Source: Paracyclopina nana
Lineage: Eukaryota; Arthropoda; Copepoda; Cyclopoida; Cyclopettidae
Direction of reading: 5' to 3'
DNA: 64,000 bases
Assembly: GCA_019096065.1 (NCBI GenBank)
Contig: JAGUCH010000002.1
Location: 8,444,501-8,508,500, forward strand
Shown here one piece after another: positions 1 to 12,500 of this stretch (position 1 is its first letter; each line of letters starts with the position of its first letter). The position numbers were made by a program, and so were the translations under genes. Below the pieces are notes generated by a model. That model was not told where the DNA came from, searched no databases, and saw only the letters and a program-made list of their open reading frames with translations.

Positions 1-34
1 ATATGCAAATTCATGCTGAGATAATGCCTTCTTT

Positions 35-65
35 TTATGCCGTGAACGACTTTTCCACGGCATAA
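35..65. repeat. Perfect 10-bp inverted repeat (hairpin)
   Basis: TTATGCCGTG at 35-44 is followed after 11 bases by its exact reverse complement at 56-65. No coding gene surrounds it. It could be a fold in a transcript or a small relic of a transposon end; nothing else in the sequence tells which. Confidence 0.6.
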
Positions 66-557
66 ATTCTAAAAGCTAAATTTGTGAGCAACTAGTGTAA
101 ATGTCAATTAAGACTTGTCATCAGCCGTGCCTGCTGTTATGTTATGTGATCCCGCTACGACTGAACACAACTTAAATATTTAGATACGGGAATTTTCATA
201 GTAGTGTAAATGTAATTATATCTATGCTTTCCACTCGTAGGTGAGCTGTGGATACATACGACGAGGACCCGCCTACAGATGAAAACCGTGGCCGCTGACC
301 AGGCCGTCCGGGCTAGGCCGCTAGGCCTTGCTTTTGGGCCTACTTTACATACCAATTGCATTTTCATGTCTCGATCACTGTTATTTAAGATCTTAAATGT
401 ACATACCAAAAAGTTCTTTATTTGTCTCACTAGAAATTTTCATATTATCACAAAATAAATTGAAATTTGCATGACTACAACTAGAATTCTAAGTCGTCAG
501 TTGCTAATAAAAGCCATGCATACATACTAGAATGATGACATTGCAATTTGCTGCAAT
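66..557. other. No gene seen; 3' flank of the minus-strand gene
   Basis: This stretch has only short open frames without gene-like composition. It should hold the 3' UTR of the minus-strand gene ending at 558: a minus-strand AATAAA lies at about 417-422. The motif TAGTGTAAATGT occurs twice (about 93 and 203), which may be a small dispersed repeat. Confidence 0.4.
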
Positions 558-3500
558 TTACTTGTCATGTGGAGGAGTTTTAATGGCGTCTTCAGAGTAG
601 TAATCTTGCTCAGCTGAAGTCGAAGGCTGTGGATCTTTGTCCTCTGCAGCTGATGCATCCGTAGGTTTGGCAACCTATACAAACAAGTATATATAGTAGT
701 ACATGTGTATAAATGGTAAGAATTGATTTGTGGAAAAGTTGATTGTGGAAATTTGAATCAGGTTTGAATAAAAGGTCTAAAAAGAATTTAGGGGCTTACT
801 GGAGGCATTGAGGTCATGGATGTAGTTCCAGTCTTCTTCAGTCGTTCCTCAGCAGCCCTGTTTGAAGCAAGAATGTCACTTGCCAAAGCCATTTGACGTC
901 TCATCTTGGCAGCATTGTCCATGAAGTCTTCACCACTAGAGTACTCCTCCTCATCCTCTTCAAAGGCTTGAGAAATCTTCTTCCTTGCTTTCTCAACCGT
1001 GTGTTGAGAGAAAGGGAAGCTTTTTCTTGGCGATTTTGCAGTAGACCGCCTTGCACGTTTAGCAGGAGACTCTTTGCTGCCTTTGGCACTCGTGGTAACG
1101 CTGCCAGCGTCGTCATCATCGGCCCTCTTCTTTCTTGCTCCTCTCTTCCTCGTCTCATCCACAACAACTGATGGAATATTGTTGCGAGCATCGGCTGAAT
1201 AATGATTCACCAAGTCCAAGATGTCCTTGTTTCGGAGCTTCGCCTCATTGTACAATTGCTGCAACTGAAAGAAAAGAATGTCAATGGTACAACTTGACAT
1301 GACGACTGGAGGACATAATTCTCTTACTTCTGGAAGCTTTGAGCTCGGGTCAAAGGTGAGAGCGTAAGGGTCATACCCCTGCAAGTACGCAGCAGCCATG
1401 ATAATGTCGATGGTCTCATCCTCGCTAGCTTCAACTCCAGCATTAGCGCACAGATCAGCCAAGATCCTGTCTTCACTCGGATATTCCCTTGGATTCTCAG
1501 TGCTCTTCAACCTGAACACTCGTGCAAGCTCCTTCCGTCCAGCAACTTGGGCGCGGTGCTCCTCGGGAGTCATTGGCACCACACCAGCAGGCAAGCTGTG
1601 CTTGTTTTTCTCGTAAAACATGTTGTCAATCTTCATGATGAACGCAACACACTTGTCAAAGTCATCGAACTGCTGAGCCACTTGTGTCAGGTAACTGCCG
1701 TAATCATTGGAGAACGCAACAGCGCAAGTGTGCATTATATCGCAGAAATTGTCATTGCTGTTTGGATCGAGACTTTTGGCAGTTCGGATCCGTGGCACCA
1801 AGCCTTTAAACACCATGTTGAAGTACCCTTTCATGAGTGGGCGCTTAATCATTGTGCAGCAACGCAATGAGCTACAAATAATGATTTGTGTAAGATGTGA
1901 GCGTCATTTACAAAAGTAAAGGAAATGTGCAAATGCTACAAAACTAAATATCTACTTATGCAAAGAAAGTAAACAAGGACTTACTTCTTGATGAGACCGA
2001 AAATCAGGTGAGCTCGTGCTAAATCCGTGAACAAGTTGTTGATGGTGGTCCGTCCAATGAAAACATTCATCCCTTTGTCACTCAAGCCTTGTAGGTGAGG
2101 AGCAAGGAAGTCAACGAGCTGTTCTTGGACAAAGTGGAACGAAAAGAAAATGTCAGCTGACTTCCCCATGAAGTTGAACGGAATAAGCCTAAACAAGATG
2201 CTCCACGACTTGCTTTTGTTCTCTGGGTTTCCAAGAACTTGAGAACTAGCATAGATTCGAGCACCTTCGTTCAATGACAGGCTTGAAACATTCTCGTGAA
2301 TGTTTTTGGTCAAGTTTTTCACCTCCTACATGTAGCACAAGTTGAGCAAAAGTGTAAAACGCAGACACAGTCACTTACCTTAAATCCTAAGAACTTATTA
2401 TCAATTTTCTTGTTCAATTTTTCAAACTTTTCGTTGATGAGGTCGGTGAGTCTTTGAACAGCAATGTCAATGTACTCCTTGAGATTGACGTCATCATAAT
2501 CACGGCTAAGCAAAGCCTTGGGAAGGTCGCCACCAACAACCGAACGAATAGATCCAGGTTTTGAAGTCGAAGTACTTGGAGCCGCATCAGTGACAGTCGA
2601 CACAGATCCAGACTCGGCCTGTAAGTGAGGTTAAGTTGTACACTAGCTATCAAAGTAATAATTTTAGGTGACAACAGCTTACCATCGAGTGCTCCACAAG
2701 TACCTCCATAGTGGTGGAGTCTTGAGAGTTGTCCAATGCCCTCATAATTTGCTCGTTTGTGAAGTGGAGCTCAATAGTCTCTTCTGTCATGGCATCGCAT
2801 CGAGTCAATTGTGGCTTTTCGACAGCTTCAGCAGACGTGCCTTCCAATGCTTCTTTGTCGAGAGCAGCGTGTTCCATGATCATTTTATTAGGATCAAAGA
2901 CAGAGCATCCTTCCAAAGTGGAAAGATCAAGCGTCGTATCAAGAGTCAACGTGGCTAGGACCTCGCCACCCGTGTCGGCATCATCCACAGATTGAGCAGG
3001 CTCTTCAATGATCTGCTCTGGCGCCTCAGACGCGGCTACTGATGTAGCACTTGCTGGATCAATGCGTGCCTCCAAAATTGCCGAGTCATCAAGGCCAACA
3101 TTTTTTGATGGGCGGAGCGGTTTTGAACGACTTTGTTAGCCTTACTTGACGCATTCTCAGCTCCAGATTCGTCAGTAATGTAGGGTCCGCGCTTCAGCAT
3201 CTCTCTCGTGTTGACCACATCCAGCCTCTTGAACACGAACTTAGATGTTGGCGTCTCTCTTGGCAAGTATTCGAAGTTGGATTGAACCTTTTCGTAGTAC
3301 AGCTCAACCAAACGACTGTAATCCGTCATCATGTCGTTGTTCGTGCCAGCCGTTATCTCCTCGTTGAGTTCGTCGATTGCCTTTTGCAAATGTTTATAGA
3401 CTACGCCTGAAATTTGGAGGGACTCATCAGTATTATTCCATTACTTGCAATGGCTCATAAAATTTGTACCTTCTTGTACTCTCGCAAAGACGCGGAAGCT

Positions 3501-3737
3501 CCGATCTTCACCAGAGAATGCATCGGGGACAGTGATCTCCGTGCACCGGTGGACTGAATGAATTGCTTCCAGCGGATTGAAAGCCTTCTTAATGGTGTCG
3601 AGCCATAAGTCGCCGTTCTTATCGACGATGTCGACGTTCACGAAGCTGAACGGACTTTCCTCTTCAAACTCACATATGATCAATCGATCATACACCCCTG
3701 GACCCAAAGGCGCGGGTGGGTTGGCTTTTGGCGGCAT
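558..3737 (-). CDS. Unrecognised seven-exon protein, probable second gene of a CACTA-like element
   Basis: I do not recognise this protein. Start ATG is at 3737 in a MPPKANPP context. Coding exons, 5' to 3', are 3737-3470, 3406-2684, 2618-2379, 2325-1985, 1871-1328, 1264-800 and 674-558. Each junction has GT-AG ends and keeps frame. The N-terminal part is globular; the middle has acidic, low-complexity stretches and a helical segment rich in Lys/Asn/Leu; the C-terminal third is basic (KKRADDDD, SPAKRARRS, SPRKS), suggesting nuclear location. One frame break lies in exon 2: the two halves of the exon are in different frames, and a one-base change in the T6 run at 3101-3106 would reconcile them. 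The intron 1265-1327 is 63 nt with no stop, so its retention would keep the frame. The gene is divergent from the transposase at 4103, which suggests an accessory transposition protein; a host gene is not excluded. Confidence 0.6.
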
Positions 3738-4102
3738 TGGACTCCCAATTTTCCTCGTCGTAATTTTCTTTAATTTCGTCGGCGGCCGTTTTGCAGGAAT
3801 GACTAGGCAAAAATTAGTCAGCTAACGTACGACTTATCTTTGACACTTAATCACGCCTTGATCACGACTGTACATGTCAAGTTTGTTGTGGTTTTGAATG
3901 CTTGCCTCTGATTGGCGGAAAAGTTGGCGTCCATTGTATTCTTCTTTTTCATTGGCTGACCAAGTACTGCAACAAGCGTTCTCATTGGTTCTTATTGTTG
4001 AAAGGCAGCTGTTGCAAATTTTTTGCCCGGTATGTACGTTACTGCGTCGCAAATAAGTAAAAGTGAGAAATTCTGAAATAATTCGTGTCGAAGTGCTGCA
4101 AC
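3738..4102. promoter_or_regulatory. Shared intergenic region between two divergent genes
   Basis: About 365 bp separate the start codons of the divergent genes at 3737 (minus) and 4103 (plus), so any promoters must lie here. I see no clear TATA box. The head-to-head arrangement and short spacing suggest co-expression of both genes as parts of one element. Confidence 0.35.
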
Positions 4103-7100
4103 AATGCCAAGGCGTACAAAGGATCGTGACCGGGATGAGTCTCATCGTCAATTGAGTAAATCTCGTCGCCGCGGAAAACGTGTCGTCTGGCGATGTCCGT
4201 CGCCAAATCGAGTTAATTCGTGCTATAGTCAATAGCAATCCGCAAAACCGACAGGACAGCCAAGATTTGAGAGCCGGGTAAGTTTTGACGAGTCATTTTA
4301 TTGACCAAACTTTTCTGTAACATGTCATTCCTTTCAGACGTCCACCTGTCGCTGACAATAATGAACTGATCAGTGATTGCTTCAAAGAGCTGGAGAACAT
4401 CATCAGCAATCAAGAAATTGAAGCCATGGATGCTTCTGATGAATACTCGTCTGACGAAGAAATGTTGGCCAATGACATCGACCAACTAAGACGAGAACAA
4501 GAGGTGCAACATCAGCAAATTGACAACTTCAATGTTGAGCAACTCATGTCTGATGAGATTGAACGAGAAACTGTTGGCAACCAAAATGCGTTCGCTAATG
4601 CTACAAGTGCTCCAAACGTAGAAATGTTGCAGCTTCCTCAGAAGACGCCAAGATTTCAGTTCCGTCCAACAAATCTTGTTGCCCCAATGCTAATGCCGCC
4701 GCCAGTCCGTCGACCACCAAATGTTCAGCATGTCTCAGTCAACATTAACATGCCCAGTGGAAGTCGCAACAACACTATTTCTGTTCCTATTGCACAGGTT
4801 TATCAGGAGTCTCAAGAGTCTCAAGAGTCTCAACCTGTCAGTCATGAAGAACAGCCAGCTGAAGATGATGATTCTGAAATTGACATCTTGAACTTTCACT
4901 CCCAAGATCCGTTTGACCCGCCAGAGACTGATAGGGAAGTCTCCACTGTATCTATGACGAAGTTCATTTTGAACAAAGCCCACTACTTAAAGAAGTTACA
5001 CTTTGTGACCTTGCCATCAGATGACGACGAAGATGATGACACTTTGGATGGGCATGACCTTGAATTGGATAGGAGATGTGAAGAAGAAGAAGATAGCGAT
5101 GCGAGTGACATTGGTGACACTAGTGCCAATGAACAGGAGCTCTTGCAGGCGGACGGCGATGCCCAGTCAGAGCAAAATGATCGTGTTGATCATGTGGATC
5201 AAGTCATGGCTGACATGAACACGGATGGAGAGGCGGTGCCAATGAACTACGCGGCCTTTGTGGAATACTTCACCAAAGAAAATGAGCTGCAAGGGAATGA
5301 CGCAAGGACAAGGAGTTTTGTGGAAATCTTCACATCTGTCATGAGAAAGACTTTCTGCAACAAAACTGCTGAAAAAATCATCTACGACATGTTCAGAGCA
5401 AGGGAGAAAGTTTATCGTGATGTCAAAATGCGAGGTCTCGACTCTTGTAAGAAGCGATGGCTTACAAAGAAGCCAAAAGTCCTCATGGACTACGAGATCA
5501 AAGACAAGAAGACTGGTGAATTGATCGTGGATAAGAAGAACGTGCGTTTCCCTCGCAAAAAGTATCCTGCAAATAAGTTTCAGAGAATTTCTGAATTCGC
5601 TTATTGTGACATCAATGATATTGTTGAGCACTCCCAGCTAACTCACGGTCAACTAAGATTGGAGGCACCAATAAAAGGCTTGGATATGGTGGACATTTTC
5701 ATGGATGGCCTACCAGTGTCAAAAAGCACCGACGTGAAGACTGATGTCACTTGCATTAGATTTCCTCAATGCAAGAACATTTACATCTATGGAATGCATG
5801 TTCACAGCCGTGACGCCAAAACTACTTGTCAAGATGTCTTGAAAAAGTTGATTGAAGACCTGAATGGTGCTTCTCTATTTATACGAAGGATCATTGCTGA
5901 CGGACCAATGAGAGCAGCCCTCAAGAGTTTGAAAACGTTTGCTGGCTATTACAGCTGCGAATTTTGCTTGACTAAGGGTGAAAAGGTTGGCCACAGGATT
6001 GTTTTCCCAAGTTCTACTTTGAATGACAAGTTGAAGAAGAGGACCAATGAGTGGTGGCATGCCATGGCTGAACGCATCCGCAACGAAGGCATTGACAACA
6101 TTCCTCCTGAGGAGCTATGTGGCATGACTGGGATTTCTCCACTACTGGACTTGCCATATTTCAACATGTTCAAGGCATTCACCTGCGACCCCATGCACAT
6201 GATTGGTGGCGTCTGCAAGAAGTTTATTAAGCTCATCTTTAACATCAAGAGTAATCAAGGCAAGAGGCTGTCAGCTAATCAAATTAGCATGATGACGAAG
6301 TTTGATGACAGGTGGATGGATATAAAGATGCCACGCGAGTTTGGGAGACTTAATCGTTCAATGATTCGTTCTCACGTTTTTTACAAGTCTCAGGAATACT
6401 TCTCCATCCTGGCTGTTGGCTTCTTAGCTGTCGTCGACGTGATTACTGCTAACGACTTGATTGCACGTAAGCAAAAAACTTCGTGGCTATTGTTTGCTTA
6501 CCTGGCACGCTGTGCAATGTTTGACAATGAAAAGTGGCGTGACTTGGTGGACAATGAAGTCTCATTCACTCTACTAATGGGAAACTTGTACAGAAGCTAT
6601 GAAATTGGATTTGACGTTGAGGAATGCACCTGGAATCTACACAATTTCAGCCACTTGGTGGACATTCGCGACATTGCACCGCTTCCAGACTTGTCTGCTC
6701 TTCAATTTGAGGGCAGGTTTTCCATCCTTAAAAAAGTCGTGAAACCCAACACCTGCTCATTCTCTAAGCAAGTCATTGAGATTTTGACCGCGTACAATGT
6801 GCGCCGTCATGATTGTGGCAACGTCGTTCGCTTTGCAGACAAGGAGAACAAAAGATACTCGGATAACATTATTTATACACGAGAGGGCAACTTCTACGAA
6901 GTGCAGAGCATTGAAGGCGAAAATTACTTGTGCAAGAAATTTTGCACAACCAGGTTCTCAACCAACAACATTTTCAACCTCAATTGGGACGTCGTTGGAG
7001 TCAAGACTGTGCACAACCTTCCGAGCACTATTCACAGTGTGCCCAAGGCCTCTGTCATCGGGAAGGGCACAATTGACCAAAACGTCATCATTTCTGTGCC

Positions 7101-7122
7101 ATTCGATTTCTTCTTTGTGTGA
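4103..7122 (+). CDS. CACTA/EnSpm-type (CMC superfamily) DDE transposase
   Basis: A transposase of cut-and-paste DNA transposons. The main exon is 4338-7122; the long frame is open from its first base and the first ATG inside it is 4426 (898 residues). A 60-bp intron (4278-4337, GT-AG) joins it in frame to an upstream exon whose ATG is at 4103, but that exon has a one-base frame break near the A4 run at 4175-4178. Counting from 4426, candidate catalytic residues are D427 in MDGLPVSKS, D492 in ADGPMRAALKS and E762 in LQFEGRFSILKK. The zinc-like CEFC (511-514) and DPMH (588-591) match the animal CACTA pattern. The N-terminus is long and acidic. A possible AATAAA lies at 7401-7406. Terminal inverted repeats were not found, so the element's limits are unknown. 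The main frame is intact, which suggests recent activity. Confidence 0.8.
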
Positions 7123-8891
7123 AAGTGTCTTATGAGTGTCGTATTATTATTTCATGACCTTTGAACGGATTTATTATATGTTTAACATGAGTTCTGACAA
7201 ATATATGTGATCATACCAAAAATTTAATATCTTCAAAATGCAATTATCACTCATGGCATCCAGAACAACAAAACATGCCTGAAAAATAAGCAAAAGTTTC
7301 ATATTACAATGAAACACTTCATTATTATACATGCGCGCTCGCACACAGAAATCATTAAATGTTGTATTCAGTCGTCTAATAATCGTAGCGGTTCATTACA
7401 AATAAACACGGATATAAAAAATCACATTTCCACTAGTCCCACAAAGCTTCACATCAAGTAAAAACTTAATTTTTGTAACGGCCGTTACAACTAGTCAGTA
7501 GCTGTACACAACCACTTGTCTACGACTGAAAATTGACATTTCCACACCATTTTTCTAAAAAAAAAATTATGCCGTGCAAATGTTGCTTCACAGTAGTAAT
7601 TCAGCTTAGCAATTCTCAAAAAGCAGAAGTGGGGCCAGTGCTCTACGTCTAAATCCAAGATGGCCGCGTTGCCAAAAATCAAGACATTTTTTGTTGTTAT
7701 TGTTGTTGGCCAAATACCAAATTTTAAACAATAATTCATTTGCTGCGAGTAACTGTGTGCACATCTATGGAAAATAGAATAATTTTGGGTCTAAAGTCAT
7801 TCGCCCAAAAGAAACTCAACGAGTGCACATTCTCTTAATGGACATAGTTGGAAAGCTTGAACCGCCTGCTATATTTTAGGTTTTTTTAACACGCTGACGA
7901 TGAATACATTGATTTTTACAGTCTGTTACAGAGAATTCTGAGCACTAGGAAAATATTAACTCAATTAAGTCAAGAAATTCCAGAAACCATTTTTTAATCT
8001 TTAGAAAAAAGGGGTTTTCGTAAAGAAAGCAATTTTTAACTTTTGTCCTGCTCATCTACTCCACTTACATATCTTACCGTACAAAAGTTATCGTAGCTAA
8101 CAAAACTTTGGAAAGAACCCCCACAAAATGATAGATCGACTTAGCAGAAAATTTTGTCAGCCCTAGTAGGCCGGCTTTACTTGTTGAAAGACTCATCCTT
8201 AGTTAGGACAGACTAAACCAACGTAAGTTTGGAATGTTAGCCCATTAACGAAAGCAGATCAAAATTGATTTAGTCAACCCTAGCTAGCAAGCGCTTAACT
8301 TGACCAACTCGCAGATTCGTACATTGACGACAGGTCTTACGCTTGACAACTTTAGTCGTTATAGCATAACGACAAGTTTAAGTAAGGCTGCTCAAGGTAC
8401 GACTGAACTAGTTGTTGTAGATGAACAGGACATAAGTGTTAAAACTTTTTTGTCATTTTTTGCTTTTTTGGGTAATTTTTTCAAATGTGGGCGATAAAAA
8501 TACTGAAATATAGACAGCAGTATCAAAACACAGAAATACCATCTGGCATTTTTGAAGTAATACTTGGGAGCCGAGCTCAAAATTAAGTTGCGTTTCCAGT
8601 AGTCGAGCCACATGTTTTAGGGCGAATAATGATTGAAATGGCTACTTATATCTCACTTATGCTTAGTATCAGGACTCTATTGTCTTGATAATAAGGATCT
8701 TATGGCCATTATTGATTTAAAACGATTTACTATTGCATCATGAAGGAATGCTTTGATAAGTTTGATTACGCTTATCTGCTTGGGGTCATTATTTCGAACT
8801 ACTTCTAGAGTCGGATAAACGTTAAACGCGGTAACTCATTTTTTTAGCAGTTTGGCTTTCAGCTGAAAATCCGTGAAGATGTTTTTGTTCA
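7123..8891. other. No gene seen; AT-rich flank
   Basis: Apart from the presumed transposase 3' UTR with AATAAA at 7401-7406, only short chance open frames are visible. There is no recognisable RNA gene and no clear CACTA-type end. Confidence 0.4.
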
Positions 8892-9597
8892 GATGCAAAT
8901 GGCGTACACTTTGCCCCAAGCCGTTTGCCCCTAGCCATTTACCCCTAGGATGTTTGCCCCTAAGATTTTTTGCCCCTGAAGACTTTTGGCCCCCAAGACA
9001 TTTTCCATTAGAAACATTTGCCCCTAGACATATTTGCCCCTGGGATTTTTGCCCCTGAAGACGCTTGCCCCTTAGAGGTTTGCCCCTTGTACTTTTGCCC
9101 CTTGGGCTTTTGCCCCTTGGACTTTTGCCCCTTGGACTTTTGCCCCTTGTACTTTTGCCCCTTGGACTTTTTCCTCTTGGTCTTTTGCCCTTTGGATTTT
9201 TGCCCTTGGACTTTTGCCCCTTGGACTTTTGCCCCTTGGACTTTTGCCCCTTGGACTTTTGCCCCTTGGACTTTTGCCCCTTGGACTTTTGCCCCTTGGA
9301 CTTTTGCCTCCAACATGGTTGCCCAAAATATTTTCACTTGATTATTTCCTGATTTGCATTTTATAATAATTTTACAAGACAAAACCTTCTTTAACCGGAC
9401 TCCTAACCTAACCTGATCCTATCCAAAACAATCAATTTTTTCTGCTTTTTATAAATAGTAATTTTATTAATTTTTTATAAGCTGATTGGATTGAGGCAAT
9501 ATGTAATCTTATCTCTAAAATGACTTATTTTAGGCAGTTTTTATAGTCCAATCAGAGGTAAACGGCCAGGGGCAAAAGTCTTGAGACCGATGCAAAA
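8892..9597. mobile_element. Foldback-type DNA element with minisatellite arm
   Basis: The element proper is 8901-9588. It is flanked by GATGCAAAT (8892-8900) and GATGCAAAA (9589-9597), an 8-of-9 match that fits a 9-bp target-site duplication. The left end reads GGCGTACACTTTGCCCC and the reverse complement of the right end reads GGTCTCAAGACTTTTGCCCC. The left arm continues as a long array of a 15-bp unit; the right arm keeps only one or two inverted units. There is no internal coding capacity. Foldback (FB) elements of Drosophila have inverted arms made of short direct repeats and 9-bp duplications, so this is probably a non-autonomous foldback or MULE-type element. Confidence 0.6.
8909..9312. 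repeat. 15-bp minisatellite (unit TTTTGCCCCTTGGAC)
   Basis: Roughly 25 units of about 15 bp run head to tail. The 3' units (about 9060-9312) are nearly identical, while the 5' units (8909-9060) are degenerate, of the form TTTGCCCCTAGA. Because 15 is divisible by three, the array is open in several frames on both strands; those peptides (GAKVQ or CPLDF repeats) are by-products of the period rather than genes. Confidence 0.9.
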
Positions 9598-12500
9598 ATG
9601 AAAAGCTACAATTGTGTGTGAAAAATCTGGATAATTATTTTCGAAATTATTTTTTAATATTTTTTGATGATGATGACCAAATTCTTTTTCCACAAAAATG
9701 GCTTTCAGCTACGTTAGAAGGCTCATTTTGACATATTGATATTTTATAAAAACTTTAGCAAATTGAGAAATAAAAAGACTGAATCACAGACTTATGCTGT
9801 GTTCACCTACCAAGAAAGATAATTTTTACTCACTTTTCATAGCTTCAATCAGACCACTTTTCCGACCTCTTTTGGTCATATGAGCTAGAAGTGTTTTGAT
9901 TAATCAGAAGTACGAAGACTTAAGCATTTTGTTTATGGCTGTCGTAAGATTTTAAGGAAACGAGGCATAGATGAACACCCTATTAAACCGCTCACACTAA
10001 CTTTAATTGAGTATCGCTATAGTTTCTCCAAATCAGCAGAGGACAGATACGGTTTTAATAAGACAATTTTGTACTTTTCTTAGAGCAAATAGCCAATGAA
10101 AATGAAGCGTTCATGAAATGGCCGCGAAGTCAATATTGCAGGTATTTTGTAGTGCCACATCAGTTGCTTCCTTTTTGAACATTGTTCCTGAAGAGCACAC
10201 CAAAGTTCAGTTTGCATTAGGCGAAAATCTGAGCACATGAAAATCAAGTAATCAAGTAATTAAAGCGGATGCTACAAAAACTAGTGAAATGCAATTTCCA
10301 TATTCGACATTTGTAGGAAGTAAAAAGTATCGTTATAAAAAATACTCGCGGAATCAAAGTGGTTACGCACAAGTAATAAGGCAATATCCTTGCATCCGAA
10401 ATCACCACATTTAATTCTCATGTTACTGCATCAAAATATTTACGAACACAAATTGGCATTGAGTTTGGATGTGACACATCCATTCTCACTGATGCATGCA
10501 GTGGGTATCCTGGGAGGCTTCATGCTCATTCTCATATGAGCAACGCTCAGACAACAAAGATATTCATCTGACGTACTTCAACTGTGCAGAATAATTGTCA
10601 CTTTGTCTGAAAATACCGACTTATGATCGATCGGGTAGCTCATAGGTTGATATTGCCAGAGAAAAATGCGGATGCTTAAGTACTTCATTAGTACTGCCAA
10701 GTAGCCAAAGAGTTCCTTGATTGAAAACGCGTTTCTCGTCAGATGGCGATTTCATTATGTCCAAAAAGCGTCAGAGTTCTTTCAAATTGATGCTTGGGCA
10801 CCATTCCTAGCTAGGTGGATATGCAGTAAAAAGTACCGTAACGTAGCAAGGCAAGAGGCAGAAAGATCGCTATCACTCTGGAAAAACTCTGGATCCGTTT
10901 GAAAACCGCCTAGCATGATACTTCAATTAAGGATAATTGCATTGTGAATATCATCTGGATGGTATACTTAAAGCAACCAGCTCGGGATATTTGTGTATTT
11001 TAATTTATCGAGACGCGCTCGACGCGCAAGCGTTTGCTGAGCGGCTGAAGTAGCTTAAGCGTTCCTGGACCTGAAGAGGAGATTGCACATGTTGTTGGCC
11101 TTTCAGTAGTGGATGAACGGAGCACGGTTCAGGTACCAGCCATTTTTCCAACAATTAATGTGCCACATAATAGGAAGGAAGCTCGTCCATTGTGTCTAGC
11201 TGTTGGTGCAGAAATTCTGGTGAAATCCACAAACCAGCCCTGGTTTTGAACCGCACCAGTGCCAGTGTTCATTAACATCCACCATATGCGCCAAATAATC
11301 GCCGAGTGACCTAGCTGCCAGCTGAAACAATCTTCACTTTTAAACCAGCTGTGGATATATTACCTCTACTCTACAAAAAGTGTGATAGGTAAGTCGATTT
11401 TGCTTTGCAAGCAAGGCCAAGGGAGGGGCAATATGTACTGAAGTTTTTCGTCGTCAAACGCCATTAATCGATCAGATGTTTCGTCATTGCGTGGATCGTT
11501 GAAAATGGCAAAATGGACAATAAAGCTCTCGATTCACTTAGCGAATCAACCGTGGCAATTTTAGTCGACACAGACTGCGTGGCCGTGTCAAATATGGCGT
11601 ACAAGAGCCCTGCAGATAAATCAGCTTCATTAGCATTCGTTCTTTGATCTTCTCAAGGCGCAACATTCATCTGGAATAAATCACGCCGAGTGATTAGAAC
11701 CCACTCTATTGTGACACGCTAGCTCATAATGGCAGCCTTGCCCATTAAAAAGTCATAATACTACGCCACCCATGGCTTAATTGGACGCAATGAGCTAATG
11801 AAACTCAATCAAAGATAATCTTTGTTCATTTTCCAGCTTGCTGAAAAGACAGAGTTTTATATTCAACCTTATTCTTCTGAATGGCAGCCATAAAAGGAGT
11901 TCCTTATTAGTATTGCACAACGGCTATTTAATCATGCAAATAATATGCATCTTCAACAGAGTCTTGGTTCTTCTTGGAAATGTTGAACATCAAGCGTGGG
12001 ATTCTAGTCTGGTATTCAGCATACTTTTTATTGAGGGGAAGTGAACTTTTCCTAGAGCCTTTCATGCATAATTTGAAAACAAGCTATGATATGCATGATG
12101 TTTCTCTCCATTGCATTGCAAAGAATACGACTTGATACGTACGAATTAGGGTCATTGACTGTCGTGATCAGCGAATACCTGGGCAAGATGAAGCGCTTTG
12201 AAAGTGCTAAAGGCAACAATGAGCTGTAGTACGTCGACTAACTGTAACAAATAATGAGGCACTTTTAAGGCAGACTGTGCTGCATTGGTGAAAACTGACG
12301 AAAAACAGCCTCGAGAAAACGGATCCGATCCAATTTCGCAACTGAAACTCAATCTTGCGCTGATTTTTCCCCTTCGCTTGATTGATTTTAACAAAGCCCC
12401 AGCACATTTTTAGGTAAAAGTTATGATGAATTTTACAATTTTTACTTGCAACAAACGTAACAACAAATGCCACCAGTTTGCAGGATTTCAACTTTCAAAG

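Noticed and set aside
4103..4277. CACTA-type terminal repeats around the transposase (CACTAGT at about 7432, ACTAGTG at about 90)
   Set aside because: The motifs are short and in orientations that do not fit CACTA...TAGTG ends, so the element limits remain undefined.
9008..9382. Open frames of 84-124 codons on both strands encoding GAKVQ or CPLDF repeats
   Set aside because: They result from a 15-bp tandem repeat without stop codons and are open in several frames on both strands; there is no start context or homology.
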